In this document: in pieces, positions 1-10,475 of the stretch
Numbering within the stretch: position 1 is the stretch's first letter
How the letters are laid out: every line of letters starts with the position of its first letter
From: Saprospiraceae bacterium
GTDB taxonomy: Bacteria > Bacteroidota > Bacteroidia > Chitinophagales > Saprospiraceae
Reading direction: 5' to 3'
Length of the DNA: 41,295 nt
Assembly (NCBI GenBank): GCA_020629535.1
Contig: JAHDDD010000005.1
Location: 1-41,295, forward strand
Translations under genes and position numbers: made by a program
The notes under the pieces: generated by a model
What the model saw: the letters and a program-made list of their open reading frames with translations, nothing else
What the model was told of the DNA's origin: nothing
Databases searched by the model: none

Positions 1-1
1 T

Positions 2-1036
2 CAGACATCATTTGAAATTCTTGGCTCAGTTTTAATGCAGTTAGAAGAAACTGTTCTAAATGCTTCCCAAGATATGGGAGGGTCAGTAAGTCTTAACATT
101 ACAAATGGGGTCGGTCCATTTACTTATAATTGGTCGAATGGATCAACAGCAGAGGAATTGATAGATGTCCCTGCCGGCGAATACAGCGTTACCGTCACAG
201 ATAGTAACGGATGTATGGCTACTTTAAATGGTATAATTGTAAATGAAGTAGATCCTGAAATTTTACCTTTCACAATCATGGCAATCATTCCAGAAGTTTG
301 TGCAGGCTCATGTGAGGGGATGATTGAAGCAACCGTGGGTGGTACTCCACCTTATACAATTGCATTGACCGATGCAGAAGGAACAACCACAATGCTGACA
401 GAATTTCCAATTACTGGATTGTGTGCAGGAGAATATGAAATCTTTATAACAGATGGTGGAGGATTGACAAACACAGAAGCTGATATCATATTACCATCTG
501 CTGAACCACTCGTTCTTTCACAAGACTTAGATAACTCAGAATGTGCTGATGATGGAATGTCAAACGGACAATTGGCTGTCAATGCAGCTGGAGGTGCCGG
601 TGGCTTAACATATCAATGGATTCCTGAAGGGGGAAATAGTTCAATTGCCGAAAATCTTCCTGCAGGTAATTATCAGGTTATTGTAACAGATGCTACCCAA
701 TGTACCATTGAAGCTGTATACACTGTTGAAGATTGTGCAAGCCCACCACCCATAAACTGTTTTATTGGGTCAACAGTTCTTACCCCCAATGCTGATGGCA
801 GCAATGATAATCTTCTCATAAGTTGCGCAGAAGAAAATGATAATGCATTGGCCATCTACGACAGATGGGGAAGGTTGATTTATGAAGAGGCCAACTACAC
901 AGGTGGCTGGACAGGCGTCAATACTGATGGAACCATTGTTGGTGAAGGAGCATACTTTTGGGTAATGTCCGTTGATTTTGACAATGGAGATAACAGGATT
1001 TATAAAGGCGTAGTTACAGTAATCAGAGACAACTAA
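2..1036 (+). CDS. C-terminal part of a SprB-repeat / T9SS type B sorting domain (CHU_C, gliding-motility-associated) protein; 5' truncated by window edge
   Basis: Frame is open to the left edge of the window (no stop upstream of the ATG at 35). SprB-like repeats (GPFTYNWSNGSTAEELIDVPAGEYSVTVTDSNGC). C-terminus STVLTPNADGSNDNLLISC...IYDRWGRLIYE...GWTGVN...VGEGAYFWVMSVDF..GDNRIYKGVVTVIRDN is typical of type B CTDs. Confidence 0.9.
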   Translation, partial: QTSFEILGSVLMQLEETVLNASQDMGGSVSLNITNGVGPFTYNWSNGSTAEELIDVPAGEYSVTVTDSNGCMATLNGIIVNEVDPEILPFTIMAIIPEVCAGSCEGMIEATVGGTPPYTIALTDAEGTTTMLTEFPITGLCAGEYEIFITDGGGLTNTEADIILPSAEPLVLSQDLDNSECADDGMSNGQLAVNAAGGAGGLTYQWIPEGGNSSIAENLPAGNYQVIVTDATQCTIEAVYTVEDCASPPPINCFIGSTVLTPNADGSNDNLLISCAEENDNALAIYDRWGRLIYEEANYTGGWTGVNTDGTIVGEGAYFWVMSVDFDNGDNRIYKGVVTVIRDN

Positions 1037-1054
1037 GATTTCTATCCTAACAAA

Positions 1055-2044
1055 ATGATCATGAAGAATTATAAATATATATTGATTGTCTGCGGTTTGT
1101 TTTTTCTATTAAACAACCTTAACGGTCAGGCCAGATATTTTGATGAAAGATACATTACTACTCAACATTTTATCAATCCTGTCATTATCAACCCAGGAGC
1201 AGTGGGTGGAAATGTATATCACCAAATCATCGGAAATTACAGAAACAAGTGGTCTACTTTTCCAGGTGCTCCAAAGAGCTACATATTAAGTTATGATGGG
1301 CCAATTGGTAACCGACTTGGCTTTGGTGCCATGCTCGTTTCTGATAACAATGGTGCATTGCAAACCACAAAGGGTCAAGGGACGTTAAGTTATACAATAA
1401 ACACTGATACAAATAAAATTGGTTTTGGTGTCTCTGGAGAATATATTGATCACACTGTAGAAAGTGGGCTACTCAATGACCCATTTACTGATAGCGATGA
1501 TCCAACATTGCTTGGTCGACTTGATGGCGTCAGATTTTTTGATGTCTCTTTTGGAATTTATGGGGAATATGCGAATAGCATTACCTATGGTTTGGTGCTC
1601 CCTGGATTAGCAAGTTCTCAGCTGGATGGAGATGAAGGAAATTTTGAAACCGAATTCAGTTATATTGCTCATGCGGGTTATATATGGGATGTTGAAGGCT
1701 ATGACCTTACTGTAGAGCCTGCCATATTTGTTAAACAATTACAATATGTTCCACTGCACTTGGATATTTCAGTATTAATGAAATTCCTTGATGAGAAATT
1801 ACTAGGAGGAATTAGCTATACTGTTGGAGCTGATGAAAGACTTGGTTTTGCCCTAGGAACCAGAGTCAATGGCCTTAATTTTAGTTATACCTATAATATA
1901 TCAAGACACGATTTCCAGTCTTATAACAATGGTTCACATGAGATTTCTGTTAAACTTCAATTGGGAAGAACTGACAAGAAAGATATGATGGACGAAGCCA
2001 TTGAAGTGGAGGAAATGGAGAACATAAAATCCACTAAAAATTAA
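1055..2044 (+). CDS. PorP/SprF family type IX secretion system membrane protein
   Basis: Signal peptide; QARYFDERYITTQHFINPVIINPGAVGG...YRNKWSTFPGAPKSYILSYDGPIGNRLGFGAMLVSDNNG is characteristic of PorP/SprF. Lies directly after a type B CTD gene. Confidence 0.93.
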   Translation: MIMKNYKYILIVCGLFFLLNNLNGQARYFDERYITTQHFINPVIINPGAVGGNVYHQIIGNYRNKWSTFPGAPKSYILSYDGPIGNRLGFGAMLVSDNNGALQTTKGQGTLSYTINTDTNKIGFGVSGEYIDHTVESGLLNDPFTDSDDPTLLGRLDGVRFFDVSFGIYGEYANSITYGLVLPGLASSQLDGDEGNFETEFSYIAHAGYIWDVEGYDLTVEPAIFVKQLQYVPLHLDISVLMKFLDEKLLGGISYTVGADERLGFALGTRVNGLNFSYTYNISRHDFQSYNNGSHEISVKLQLGRTDKKDMMDEAIEVEEMENIKSTKN

Positions 2045-2050
2045 ATTATA

Positions 2051-2116
2051 ATGTACCATAAATAATGGCCTTCGCACGCTGAAAGGTTAATATTTATGGT
2101 ACATATATAATTTTTT
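2051..2116 (+). terminator. Long AT-rich hairpin followed by T-run after the PorP/SprF gene
   Basis: Perfect 14-bp inverted repeat ATGTACCATAAATA (2051-2064) / TATTTATGGTACAT (2091-2104). The 26-nt loop can itself pair (GGCCTT/AAGGTT with GU pairs). TTTTTTT follows at about 2110. Confidence 0.65.
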
Positions 2117-2546
2117 TGATCTGTAATACACTTTCCCGAATTAATTAATTACTTTTGGTCCTGATGTGAAACAGTGTAGACTGTTTTGTATCAATTTGCT
2201 ATAAAATTGAGTTCTAAATTGTTAGTGTGACGAAGGTTACATATAGCGATCTTTGATATATGTAATTTACCCATATCTAGGTAAATGATCGGGATGGCTA
2301 AAATGTATCTTTGTGCTAACTGTGGACTGCAATAGTGTAGACACAAGACGAAATAACTAAGCGTATAATTTAAAAGGACAAACTCGTAAGCCCGTTCGGG
2401 TATCAGGTTATTCCTTAAGATTAGATACAAATTTGGTTCACTAAGCTTTGTGCTATCCATAAAGATGGATACGTATGAGCGTATATAGCTGAGAGCCGAT
2501 TAAGAAGCATTTATTAGTTAACTTAATTAAATCAAAACTCAATCTC

Positions 2547-2993
2547 ATGAAAAGTGTATTAATGACCTTTTCGCAAATCACGGGGAATGTGCTAACCAAA
2601 GCTTGTCTGGTTGTTCTTTGTGTTTTTGTATTCTCTTCTATGGGATCAGCTCAGAGTTTTACTAACGTTGACGACGCACGTACAAAATTGAAGGCCGAAA
2701 TCAAAACGATGAAGGCAGGAAATCTTGAAAGTGTTGGTACAACGAAAGTTAAAGCTACCAATGAGCTAGGGCAAACCGGGGTTGTTTCTGTATCAACTGC
2801 CACTCAGGCAGATGAAACAATCAAAAGAGCCTACTATTCCAAAGTGTTCAAATACCTTCCAGGTATTGATTCGCAATACGCAGTATCTACTGCTATTGAT
2901 GAAGCTCACGCAAGAATGCTAGATAGAAATCCCAATTCTGCAACCCAGCTGAATGCTATTAAGCAGGAGGTTACGGATCTTTTATCTAATTAA
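2547..2993 (+). CDS. Small secreted hypothetical protein (148 aa), predicted signal peptide, mostly helical C-terminal part
   Basis: Complete ORF with N-terminal hydrophobic signal ending SSMGSAQ; stop codon 3 nt before the next start. Confidence 0.75.
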   Translation: MKSVLMTFSQITGNVLTKACLVVLCVFVFSSMGSAQSFTNVDDARTKLKAEIKTMKAGNLESVGTTKVKATNELGQTGVVSVSTATQADETIKRAYYSKVFKYLPGIDSQYAVSTAIDEAHARMLDRNPNSATQLNAIKQEVTDLLSN

Positions 2994-2996
2994 TTA

Positions 2997-5900
2997 ATGA
3001 GCCCAAACACAGTAAATATGAATAAGATATTACGTAATTTATTAGCAATATTTGGCGGACTGTTCGTGTCTCTCGGCATGTCTGCTCAAACCTGCACCAT
3101 TTCAATGATCGCGACTGATTCATTCGGAGACGGATGGAACGGTGGTGAGGTCACTGTATATGTTAATGGTGTAGCTACACTCACTTGGGGTGGGGTTGCT
3201 CCTGGGCAAACCTTAACAGGTGGATTCGCGTTTGGCCCAGCTGGAAAATCAATCACAGTTAATGCTGGTGATGTCATAGACTTCACCTACACTGATGATT
3301 CTTTTGACGGTGAAAATGATTTGATCATAGTAGATTGCCTTGGCGGTACAATATTCGCCGACAATATGGGTAACTACGACTCAAATGCCGGTACCGAGCA
3401 AGACTTGTTGACAGGATATGTTGCACCTGATGGAGGTGTCGCCGCTCCTTTAACTTGTACTTACACGGTTACCAAAACCGACATGTTCGGTGATAACTGG
3501 AATGGTGCAGAACTTCAAATAGTCAATGCGACTACTGGGGCTCCTGCTTGTAATCTTGCACATTTAGGTGGTGAAAGTAGTTCATGTGACATTGTCTTGA
3601 ACGATGGTGAGACATATGATTTCTTCTTCACTGGTGGAGGTTTCCCAACAGAAGTGGGTATTATTATTACTGATCCTGCGGGAAATGAAATCTTAAATAT
3701 TTCTGAGGGATCTTTCGGTACTGAGACTCAAGGTGTATACACCAATATTTTCAGTCTAACTCCTGATTGTCCACAACCTTGTGGTTTAATCTGTCCAGTT
3801 ACAGGTTCTGGTTCTTTTGTTGACCAGTACTTCCTACAAGCTGGAGAGTGTGATGTTCAAGTAACTGTACCTGTTACAGTAGTTGGACTTTGCGATGTTA
3901 AAGGACAAGCTGAAGGTGGACTTGGTGAAGATCTTGCATGTTCATTGTTCTTGGCAGCAGGTGCAGATCCTGCAAACTGCCCAGACAACAATGATTCAGT
4001 AGATGTTGCCACTGGTACTGTTACACTTCAAGCTTCTGACCCTGCTGATTTCGGTGGTGGTGGTGCTAACTCTTGCTTGTTCTGTGGACATGCAGTTCAA
4101 GTTACACTTCCAGGAGACGGTGAAATTTGTTTCGATTGGGAAGTTACTGATCCAGGTTCTTTGGATAACTTCAGTACTTCTATTGGAACAGATTGGTCTT
4201 CAACAGTTGTAAGTACTGGTAACCTAGGTGCACTTACGACGCTACTTGCTGATTCAGACAACCCAGGAGGTCCTGGTGCGACTACAACATGTGTTTCTGG
4301 TGCTGCTGGAGATGTTGTTGCTGTTGTTGTTTGGTCAGATTACTTTAACAATGGTTCTACTTTTGGAGCGGGTGCTTTGACAGCAGTTGTAAACAATTTC
4401 GTTTACACGCCAAGTTTCACAGTTCCTGAAGGTTTGTTCAACTATCAGACTATTCTTCCAATTGGTGAAGATCAGACTGTTGCAGTAGAATTCTGCTTGG
4501 CTGATGGTATGAATACAATTGTTTCTTGCCCAGTAGAAATCGACGTTTTCGGATATACAGGTCCTACAGCTACTGCTTTGGCTTGTAATGATGATGTGAA
4601 CATTTCAGTAGATGAAAATTGTGAAGTACTAATCGGAGCTGACATCTTCTTGGAAGGTGGACCTTACGATTGTTATGATACATATTGCGTTTACATCAGA
4701 CCATTCGGTGGAGACGATAGACTTGACCTCGAAGGTGTAGAAAATGTAAATGGACTTCCTCTTGGCTTGCCAGCAGGTCAACACATATATGAAGTACAAG
4801 ATTGTGATGGAAACCAAAACCTTTGTTGGGGTTACTTCACAATTGAAGATAAATTCCCTCCTTCAATCCAATGCGATTGTCCAGTAGGAGGTACAACTGA
4901 GTTTACTGAATTAGCAGGTGAACTTTCAGCTGATGATCCAGCAATTAATTTCCACGCTGATATAGGTGGATGTGGAATACCTCCTTCAAACAGTTTCTTT
5001 GCAAACCCAGGAGATGCATTCTACGATGAGTATGCATTCACAGTACAATGTGATGCTGACTATACTGTAGCAGTTACTTCTTCATGGGGTGATGGTGAAG
5101 CATTTATTTATTCTGCACCAATCAATCCTAATGACGTTTGTGAAAACTTGGTTGCATGGGATGGTGACGGACCTACAAGTTTTGATCCAGTTGTAAATCT
5201 TACAGCAACAACAGGAACAGTTTATTACTTGTACGTTTCAAGTTGGGCTCCAGGTACTACTGGAACTTACACTGTAGAAGTTACTTCAGATGATAAATCT
5301 TGTGGAGCGAATCTACTAGAAGGATTTACTCCTGAAGAGTGCTTGTTCTCATGTTTAGATGAGAATAACTGGGGAGTAATTGATGTTCTTCCAACACCAA
5401 CTGTAATTGATAACTGTGGTGCTGGAGAATTGGCAATGACAGAAGTATGGGTAGATGGAGAGAATTGTGGTGAAAGAATACTTTACAGAAATTGGACATT
5501 AACAGATCCAAATAGTGTACACAATAACAATCCAGTTACTTGTACACAAGAATTTGTATTTGAAGCAATAACAGTAGGCGATTTGGTATTGCCAACGGAT
5601 TTAGTAGAACTTCCTGGTTGTGGCGGTGAGCCAACACCTGAAGATTTGAAGGCAGCATTTGAAGCACAAAAAGCAGCTGCAATGGGTGCTTTCCGTGCTG
5701 GATTTGATGCATTTGTAGCTGGTGTAGCTTGTTACCCTGATCCAGAAGCTGGACTTAACTGTCCTTGCCTTCCTGGTGATGATGCTTGTATCAAAGCAGC
5801 AGTTGAAGCTTACGTAGCAGCAAACAGACCTGACGTAATTACTATGGCTATCGAGGCTGGATTTGGACCTTTCTATATTGTACAGGTTCCAATTCCTGGT

Positions 5901-8900
5901 TTCCCAGATTGCTATGTTGATGACATCGAATGTTTGGTAGACGGAAACGTTTGTAACCTATTTGGTTCATACGATGACGTTCTTATCCCTGCTTGTGGTG
6001 TTGATTGTCCTGGTAACAATAAGATTATCAGAACATGGACAATCCTTGACTGGTGTGATGGAAGCACAACTCCTTATGTTCAGGTTATTAAAGCTACAGA
6101 TAATGAAGCACCTGAAATTAGTGCACCAGATCTTACAGTAAGTGTAAATCCTTGGACATGTACTGCTAACTTCAGACTACCATGTCCAGAACATCTCCAT
6201 GACAATTGTTATGGTGACTTGACTTACAGTGTTGTAGGTCCTCCTGGAGTAACTGTCAATCAAATACCAAGTACACTTTGTGGCGGATATGAGTACGAAG
6301 TGATTGGTGCACCTAAGACGATGTTTGACGCTCCACACGTTTTCAAATATGTTGCAGAGGATTGCTGCGGTAATGTCGGTGAATACGACATGTACGTAAC
6401 TGTTCTTGACAACACGCCTCCTGTTGCTATTGCTAAAGAGAATATCGTAATAAGTTTGACAAGCACTCCAGGTCAAGAACAAGGAGTTGCTAAAATGTAT
6501 ACTCAGAGTGTGGACAACGGTTCACATGATGGAGACTGCGGACCAGTACACTTGGAAATTAGAAGAACCTTAGGAGCTGCTGCTTGTGGTAACCTAGGAC
6601 AAGTTTCAAGTGGTAGTACTAACCCATTGAGACCTTTCGATGCAGATGACGATTGTGACGAAATAGAAGAAGTTCTTGTACCTCTAACAGGTGACGGAAT
6701 CTCTGAAGAAATCGATGGAGACCTTTACTATGGTACGCACGTTTGCTACTATAACAACAACATTACTTTTGATAATGATAGATCACCTAATATCCCTTCT
6801 GATAATGAAATTCAGCATGACGATGTAAGCATCGTTGATGGAGGTCAGGCAGATAGTAGATATGATACAGATGGTGGTGAGTTTGTTAAGTTCTGTTGTG
6901 AAGATATCGACACTGTTGACGCAAGCGGAACAGCTTACGGTACAGTTACAGTTATCTTGAGAGTCTGGGATGATGGAAACATGACTGGAATCTACGGTGA
7001 CTGGGTTGATTTGAACGGTGACGGTGACTTCCAAGATTTTGGTGAGTTGGATAACTACAGTGATACTTGGGCTAATGTAAGAGTTGAGGATAAGTTAGGA
7101 CCAGCATTGGTTTGTCCTGCTGACGTAACATTGAAATGTGATCAAGACTACACTGACCTAAGTGTAACTGGATCAGCTTCAGCTTCAGCTTCATGTTCAG
7201 GTATTGGTGTTGAGTACACTGATGAATCTAACATCGATGTTTGTGGAGCAGGTTATGTTCTCAGAACTTGGTGTGTGGAAGGAAGTGCTACTTACTGCTG
7301 TACTCAGAAAATTACAATTGATTACTTCAGTACTTGGGATCCATGTGACCTTAACGCTGGTATCATCTGGCCAAGAGATTACACTGGTGAAGCTCAAGTT
7401 CAAGATCCATGGTGTGGAAGAAACCCAGGAACTACTGGACCAATCGAGTGTAGAGACACTGACACTGGTGAGCCTTCATGGGTTAACAGTCCATGTGACC
7501 TAATTGGTTACAGTCTAGATTCAGATACTTTCTACTTTGAAGAAGGTGCTTGTTACAAAGTATTGAACCACTGGTCAGTTATCAACTGGTGTATTTATAA
7601 TCCAAATGATGCTGATTGGAATGGTGTAGGTAACGAAGGTGTTGATTGGGATGGTGACTGTGTTAACAACCTATACGATGCTGACGATAATGGTAATGGT
7701 ATGACTGATTCATACTATATCAATCCTGCTGTTTCATCTGCACTAGACAGAAGATACTACTTCGATGATCTAGGTGGATTGTACTATGTAGATGTAAATA
7801 CGTGTCAAGATACTGATGGTGACGGATGTATTGATGATTGTTCAGTTGGAAGAGATTATAGCGTTGATATCTGGGATTTGATTCCTTCAACAGGAACAGA
7901 GCCAGGTTACTACGGTAAGTTCGATCCAGAAGCTGAAGATGACGGTATTGCTGATGGTCTATATACTCATACTCAGGTGATCAAATTCATCGATGAGTAC
8001 GCACCAGAAATTGAAGTACCTGAATTGTGCGTTCCTGTTTCAAACGAATCAGTTAAACAAGTTTGTTCACCAAGTGCGAACCTACAGTTGAACTGTGAGC
8101 AATTGATTCACGAAATCAGAGTAACTGATCCTACTAATCCAACTGGTGGAGGTATCTCAACTGGTGAAGATTACAGATTGAAAGCAACAGCTTACGATAC
8201 ACTAAGTGATTGTGCTTCTAAGTGGCTAGGATGGCAAGTAGAGGTTGACGTTTGGGGTGACTGGACAATTGATTACACATTTAGTTCATTCATACCTGAT
8301 ATTTCACCTAACTGCCCATTCGATCTACCTAAGACAGAGTCTGGAGAAGAGATTGCACTTTCAATTCCTGATCCAATCGCTGCTAGTAAGTATAAGCACA
8401 GAGTTATCTGGAGAGTAACAGATGGTTGTGGTAATGTTGTACAACATGAGTCTTACTTCACTGTTGAAGATAAGAAAGCACCTACACCTTACTGTATTAA
8501 CTTGAGCACTGCATTGATGGAGAATGGTGAAGTAGAGCTTTGGGCTTGTGACTTCGATGCTGGAGCATTTGATAACTGTACACCAGATAGCTGGTTGAGA
8601 TATACATTTAATGGACCAGATGAAGGATTCGAAACTCCTGAATCTACTCCAAACTACGATCCTGAAACAAGATGTCAAGGGAAGACATTCGATTGCAGCC
8701 ACTTGGCAGCAGCTGAAGATGGTCTTTACCCTGTAAGAGTTTATGTTTGGGATGAGTGCAACAATGTTGACTTCTGTATGGTTAACCTGAAATTGGTTGA
8801 CAACCAGAATGCTTGCGGTGGTGACACAATTGACGGAGCTTCAAGAATTGCAGGAGATATCTACACTGAAACTGGTAGAATGGTAGATAACGTTGATGTA

Positions 8901-10037
8901 AATGTTACTGAGCCAGTATATGAAATTGACAATCACCAAATGACAGCAGATGGTCACTATGTGTTTGATGGAAATATCGAGTACATGGATTATACTATCT
9001 CTGGTGAGAAAAATGATGATTACTTGAATGGTGTTTCAACACTTGACTTAGTATTGATTCAGAAGCATATTTTGAATATCAGTCAATTGGATTCTCCTTA
9101 TAAGATGATTGCTGCAGATGCAAACAATGATCAAGGAATCAGTGCAATTGATTTGATTGAATTGAGAAAGTTGATCCTAGGTATCTACACTGAATTGCCA
9201 CTAAATGATAGCTGGAGATTCGTAGATGCTGAGGCGACACTTAATATTGAAAATCCATGGCCATTTAAAGAAGTTATCGTTGTAGAAGATCTAGTTGAAG
9301 ACATGATGGAAGAGAATTTCGTCGGTGTTAAGATTGGAGACGTTAACGATAGCGCTGAATTGGTTGGAAGTACTATTGCGGAAAGATCTGCTAACGAACT
9401 TATCATTAACGCTGCACCAGTTGCTAACGCAGGAGGTACAGTTACTATGGAAGTTACTGCAGACAACTTCAATGAGATTTCTGGTCTTCAGTTTACAATG
9501 GAGCTTGGAGGATTAGAGCTTACAAATGTTGAAGCAGGTGCATTGAATGTATCTTCAGATAACTTCGGTTTAGTTAATGGTAAATTAACGACAAGCTGGG
9601 CTTCTGAAGCGCCTGTAACTACAAGTGAAGTTCTATTCACACTGACATTCAACGCGAATGATGCAAATCTTGACAATGCTGTTGCAATCAATTCTAGCAT
9701 TACAGCTGCTGAAGCTTACCAAGGCGAAGAGCTTAATGTAATTGACGTGACTCTTGCAGGTCAAACTACAAATGCAGAATTTGCATTGATGCAGAATGAG
9801 CCGAATCCGTTCAATCAAAGAACGATTGTTGGATTCACTCTACCTGTCGACGGACAAGCTACTTTGACAGTATACGATGTAACCGGTAAGGTTATTACTA
9901 CTGTTAGAGGTGAGTATAATCAAGGATACAATGAGATTGAGTTATCTAAGAAGGATATGAATACTAGCGGTGTTCTTTACTATCAATTAGATAGTGGCGA
10001 TTTCACAGCTACTAAGAAGATGATTATCCTGGATTAG
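2997..10037 (+). CDS. Giant secreted protein (2346 aa): tandem D-x-FGD-x-WNG domains, HYR/Ig-like Cys-rich repeats, dockerin-like EF-hand pair, T9SS type A sorting domain
   Basis: Signal peptide (alternative start Met8 at 3018); DSFGDGWNGGEVTVYVNG and DMFGDNWNGAELQIVN; repeated DKxxP/DNxxP HYR-like junctions; NGVSTLDLVLIQKHILN...DANNDQGISAIDLIELRKLILG (dockerin-like); C-terminal NEPNPFNQRTIVGFTLP..GQATLTVYDVTGKVI...GVLYYQLDSGDFTATKKMIIL (type A CTD). Confidence 0.92.
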   Translation: MSPNTVNMNKILRNLLAIFGGLFVSLGMSAQTCTISMIATDSFGDGWNGGEVTVYVNGVATLTWGGVAPGQTLTGGFAFGPAGKSITVNAGDVIDFTYTDDSFDGENDLIIVDCLGGTIFADNMGNYDSNAGTEQDLLTGYVAPDGGVAAPLTCTYTVTKTDMFGDNWNGAELQIVNATTGAPACNLAHLGGESSSCDIVLNDGETYDFFFTGGGFPTEVGIIITDPAGNEILNISEGSFGTETQGVYTNIFSLTPDCPQPCGLICPVTGSGSFVDQYFLQAGECDVQVTVPVTVVGLCDVKGQAEGGLGEDLACSLFLAAGADPANCPDNNDSVDVATGTVTLQASDPADFGGGGANSCLFCGHAVQVTLPGDGEICFDWEVTDPGSLDNFSTSIGTDWSSTVVSTGNLGALTTLLADSDNPGGPGATTTCVSGAAGDVVAVVVWSDYFNNGSTFGAGALTAVVNNFVYTPSFTVPEGLFNYQTILPIGEDQTVAVEFCLADGMNTIVSCPVEIDVFGYTGPTATALACNDDVNISVDENCEVLIGADIFLEGGPYDCYDTYCVYIRPFGGDDRLDLEGVENVNGLPLGLPAGQHIYEVQDCDGNQNLCWGYFTIEDKFPPSIQCDCPVGGTTEFTELAGELSADDPAINFHADIGGCGIPPSNSFFANPGDAFYDEYAFTVQCDADYTVAVTSSWGDGEAFIYSAPINPNDVCENLVAWDGDGPTSFDPVVNLTATTGTVYYLYVSSWAPGTTGTYTVEVTSDDKSCGANLLEGFTPEECLFSCLDENNWGVIDVLPTPTVIDNCGAGELAMTEVWVDGENCGERILYRNWTLTDPNSVHNNNPVTCTQEFVFEAITVGDLVLPTDLVELPGCGGEPTPEDLKAAFEAQKAAAMGAFRAGFDAFVAGVACYPDPEAGLNCPCLPGDDACIKAAVEAYVAANRPDVITMAIEAGFGPFYIVQVPIPGFPDCYVDDIECLVDGNVCNLFGSYDDVLIPACGVDCPGNNKIIRTWTILDWCDGSTTPYVQVIKATDNEAPEISAPDLTVSVNPWTCTANFRLPCPEHLHDNCYGDLTYSVVGPPGVTVNQIPSTLCGGYEYEVIGAPKTMFDAPHVFKYVAEDCCGNVGEYDMYVTVLDNTPPVAIAKENIVISLTSTPGQEQGVAKMYTQSVDNGSHDGDCGPVHLEIRRTLGAAACGNLGQVSSGSTNPLRPFDADDDCDEIEEVLVPLTGDGISEEIDGDLYYGTHVCYYNNNITFDNDRSPNIPSDNEIQHDDVSIVDGGQADSRYDTDGGEFVKFCCEDIDTVDASGTAYGTVTVILRVWDDGNMTGIYGDWVDLNGDGDFQDFGELDNYSDTWANVRVEDKLGPALVCPADVTLKCDQDYTDLSVTGSASASASCSGIGVEYTDESNIDVCGAGYVLRTWCVEGSATYCCTQKITIDYFSTWDPCDLNAGIIWPRDYTGEAQVQDPWCGRNPGTTGPIECRDTDTGEPSWVNSPCDLIGYSLDSDTFYFEEGACYKVLNHWSVINWCIYNPNDADWNGVGNEGVDWDGDCVNNLYDADDNGNGMTDSYYINPAVSSALDRRYYFDDLGGLYYVDVNTCQDTDGDGCIDDCSVGRDYSVDIWDLIPSTGTEPGYYGKFDPEAEDDGIADGLYTHTQVIKFIDEYAPEIEVPELCVPVSNESVKQVCSPSANLQLNCEQLIHEIRVTDPTNPTGGGISTGEDYRLKATAYDTLSDCASKWLGWQVEVDVWGDWTIDYTFSSFIPDISPNCPFDLPKTESGEEIALSIPDPIAASKYKHRVIWRVTDGCGNVVQHESYFTVEDKKAPTPYCINLSTALMENGEVELWACDFDAGAFDNCTPDSWLRYTFNGPDEGFETPESTPNYDPETRCQGKTFDCSHLAAAEDGLYPVRVYVWDECNNVDFCMVNLKLVDNQNACGGDTIDGASRIAGDIYTETGRMVDNVDVNVTEPVYEIDNHQMTADGHYVFDGNIEYMDYTISGEKNDDYLNGVSTLDLVLIQKHILNISQLDSPYKMIAADANNDQGISAIDLIELRKLILGIYTELPLNDSWRFVDAEATLNIENPWPFKEVIVVEDLVEDMMEENFVGVKIGDVNDSAELVGSTIAERSANELIINAAPVANAGGTVTMEVTADNFNEISGLQFTMELGGLELTNVEAGALNVSSDNFGLVNGKLTTSWASEAPVTTSEVLFTLTFNANDANLDNAVAINSSITAAEAYQGEELNVIDVTLAGQTTNAEFALMQNEPNPFNQRTIVGFTLPVDGQATLTVYDVTGKVITTVRGEYNQGYNEIELSKKDMNTSGVLYYQLDSGDFTATKKMIILD

Positions 10038-10071
10038 TCCAGGGCCGAAAGTAAAATCGGTTTTTGGGATG

Positions 10072-10104
10072 GCCTCTCTCCAGTTTTGGAGGGGGGCTTT
10101 TTTT
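10072..10104 (+). terminator. Rho-independent terminator after the 2346-aa gene
   Basis: GCCTCTCTCCA - GTTT - TGGAGGGGGGC stem (11 bp with GU pairs) followed by TTTTTTT. Confidence 0.85.
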
Positions 10105-10447
10105 ATTTACGTACTCAATGAATTCTGAAATTTAGCTAGACCTTTTGAATAGAGATACAGGCTCAAGTTGACAGAGCTTGAAAGTTAATACAAGAAGTGG
10201 CGGCGAAAAGTGAAAATTTTTTGGAGCCAACTGAATAGTTACTCATCTGAATAATCTCCGTTATCGTTTTCTTATGCTTGGTTGGGCTGTGGTCCTCGTT
10301 CCAAGCTTCCTATAAAGAGTGGACGAACAATTTGGATTAGGTTTCTTAAAGCGTTGCTGTACAAGAGTAATGGTGATTTTAGTATTAGAGAATATTGTTA
10401 GATATGAGGATCATAGTTAAAGGTATATATACATAGTAGTGGAGGTT

Positions 10448-10475
10448 GCATTCTCAAGAACGCATTCTCAAGAAC
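10448..10475. repeat. Perfect 14-bp tandem duplication (GCATTCTCAAGAAC x2)
   Basis: Directly visible: gcattctcaagaac gcattctcaagaac within an ORF-poor intergenic region. Confidence 0.9.

Noticed and set aside
2191-2460. 89-aa minus-strand ORF in the spacer before 2547
   Set aside because: No recognisable domain or clear start context; composition fits chance ORF in intergenic DNA.
7175-7193. AGCTTC hexanucleotide repeat (x3) as a phase-variation tract
   Set aside because: Only three copies, a multiple of 3 nt, encodes SASAS in frame; cannot switch the frame.
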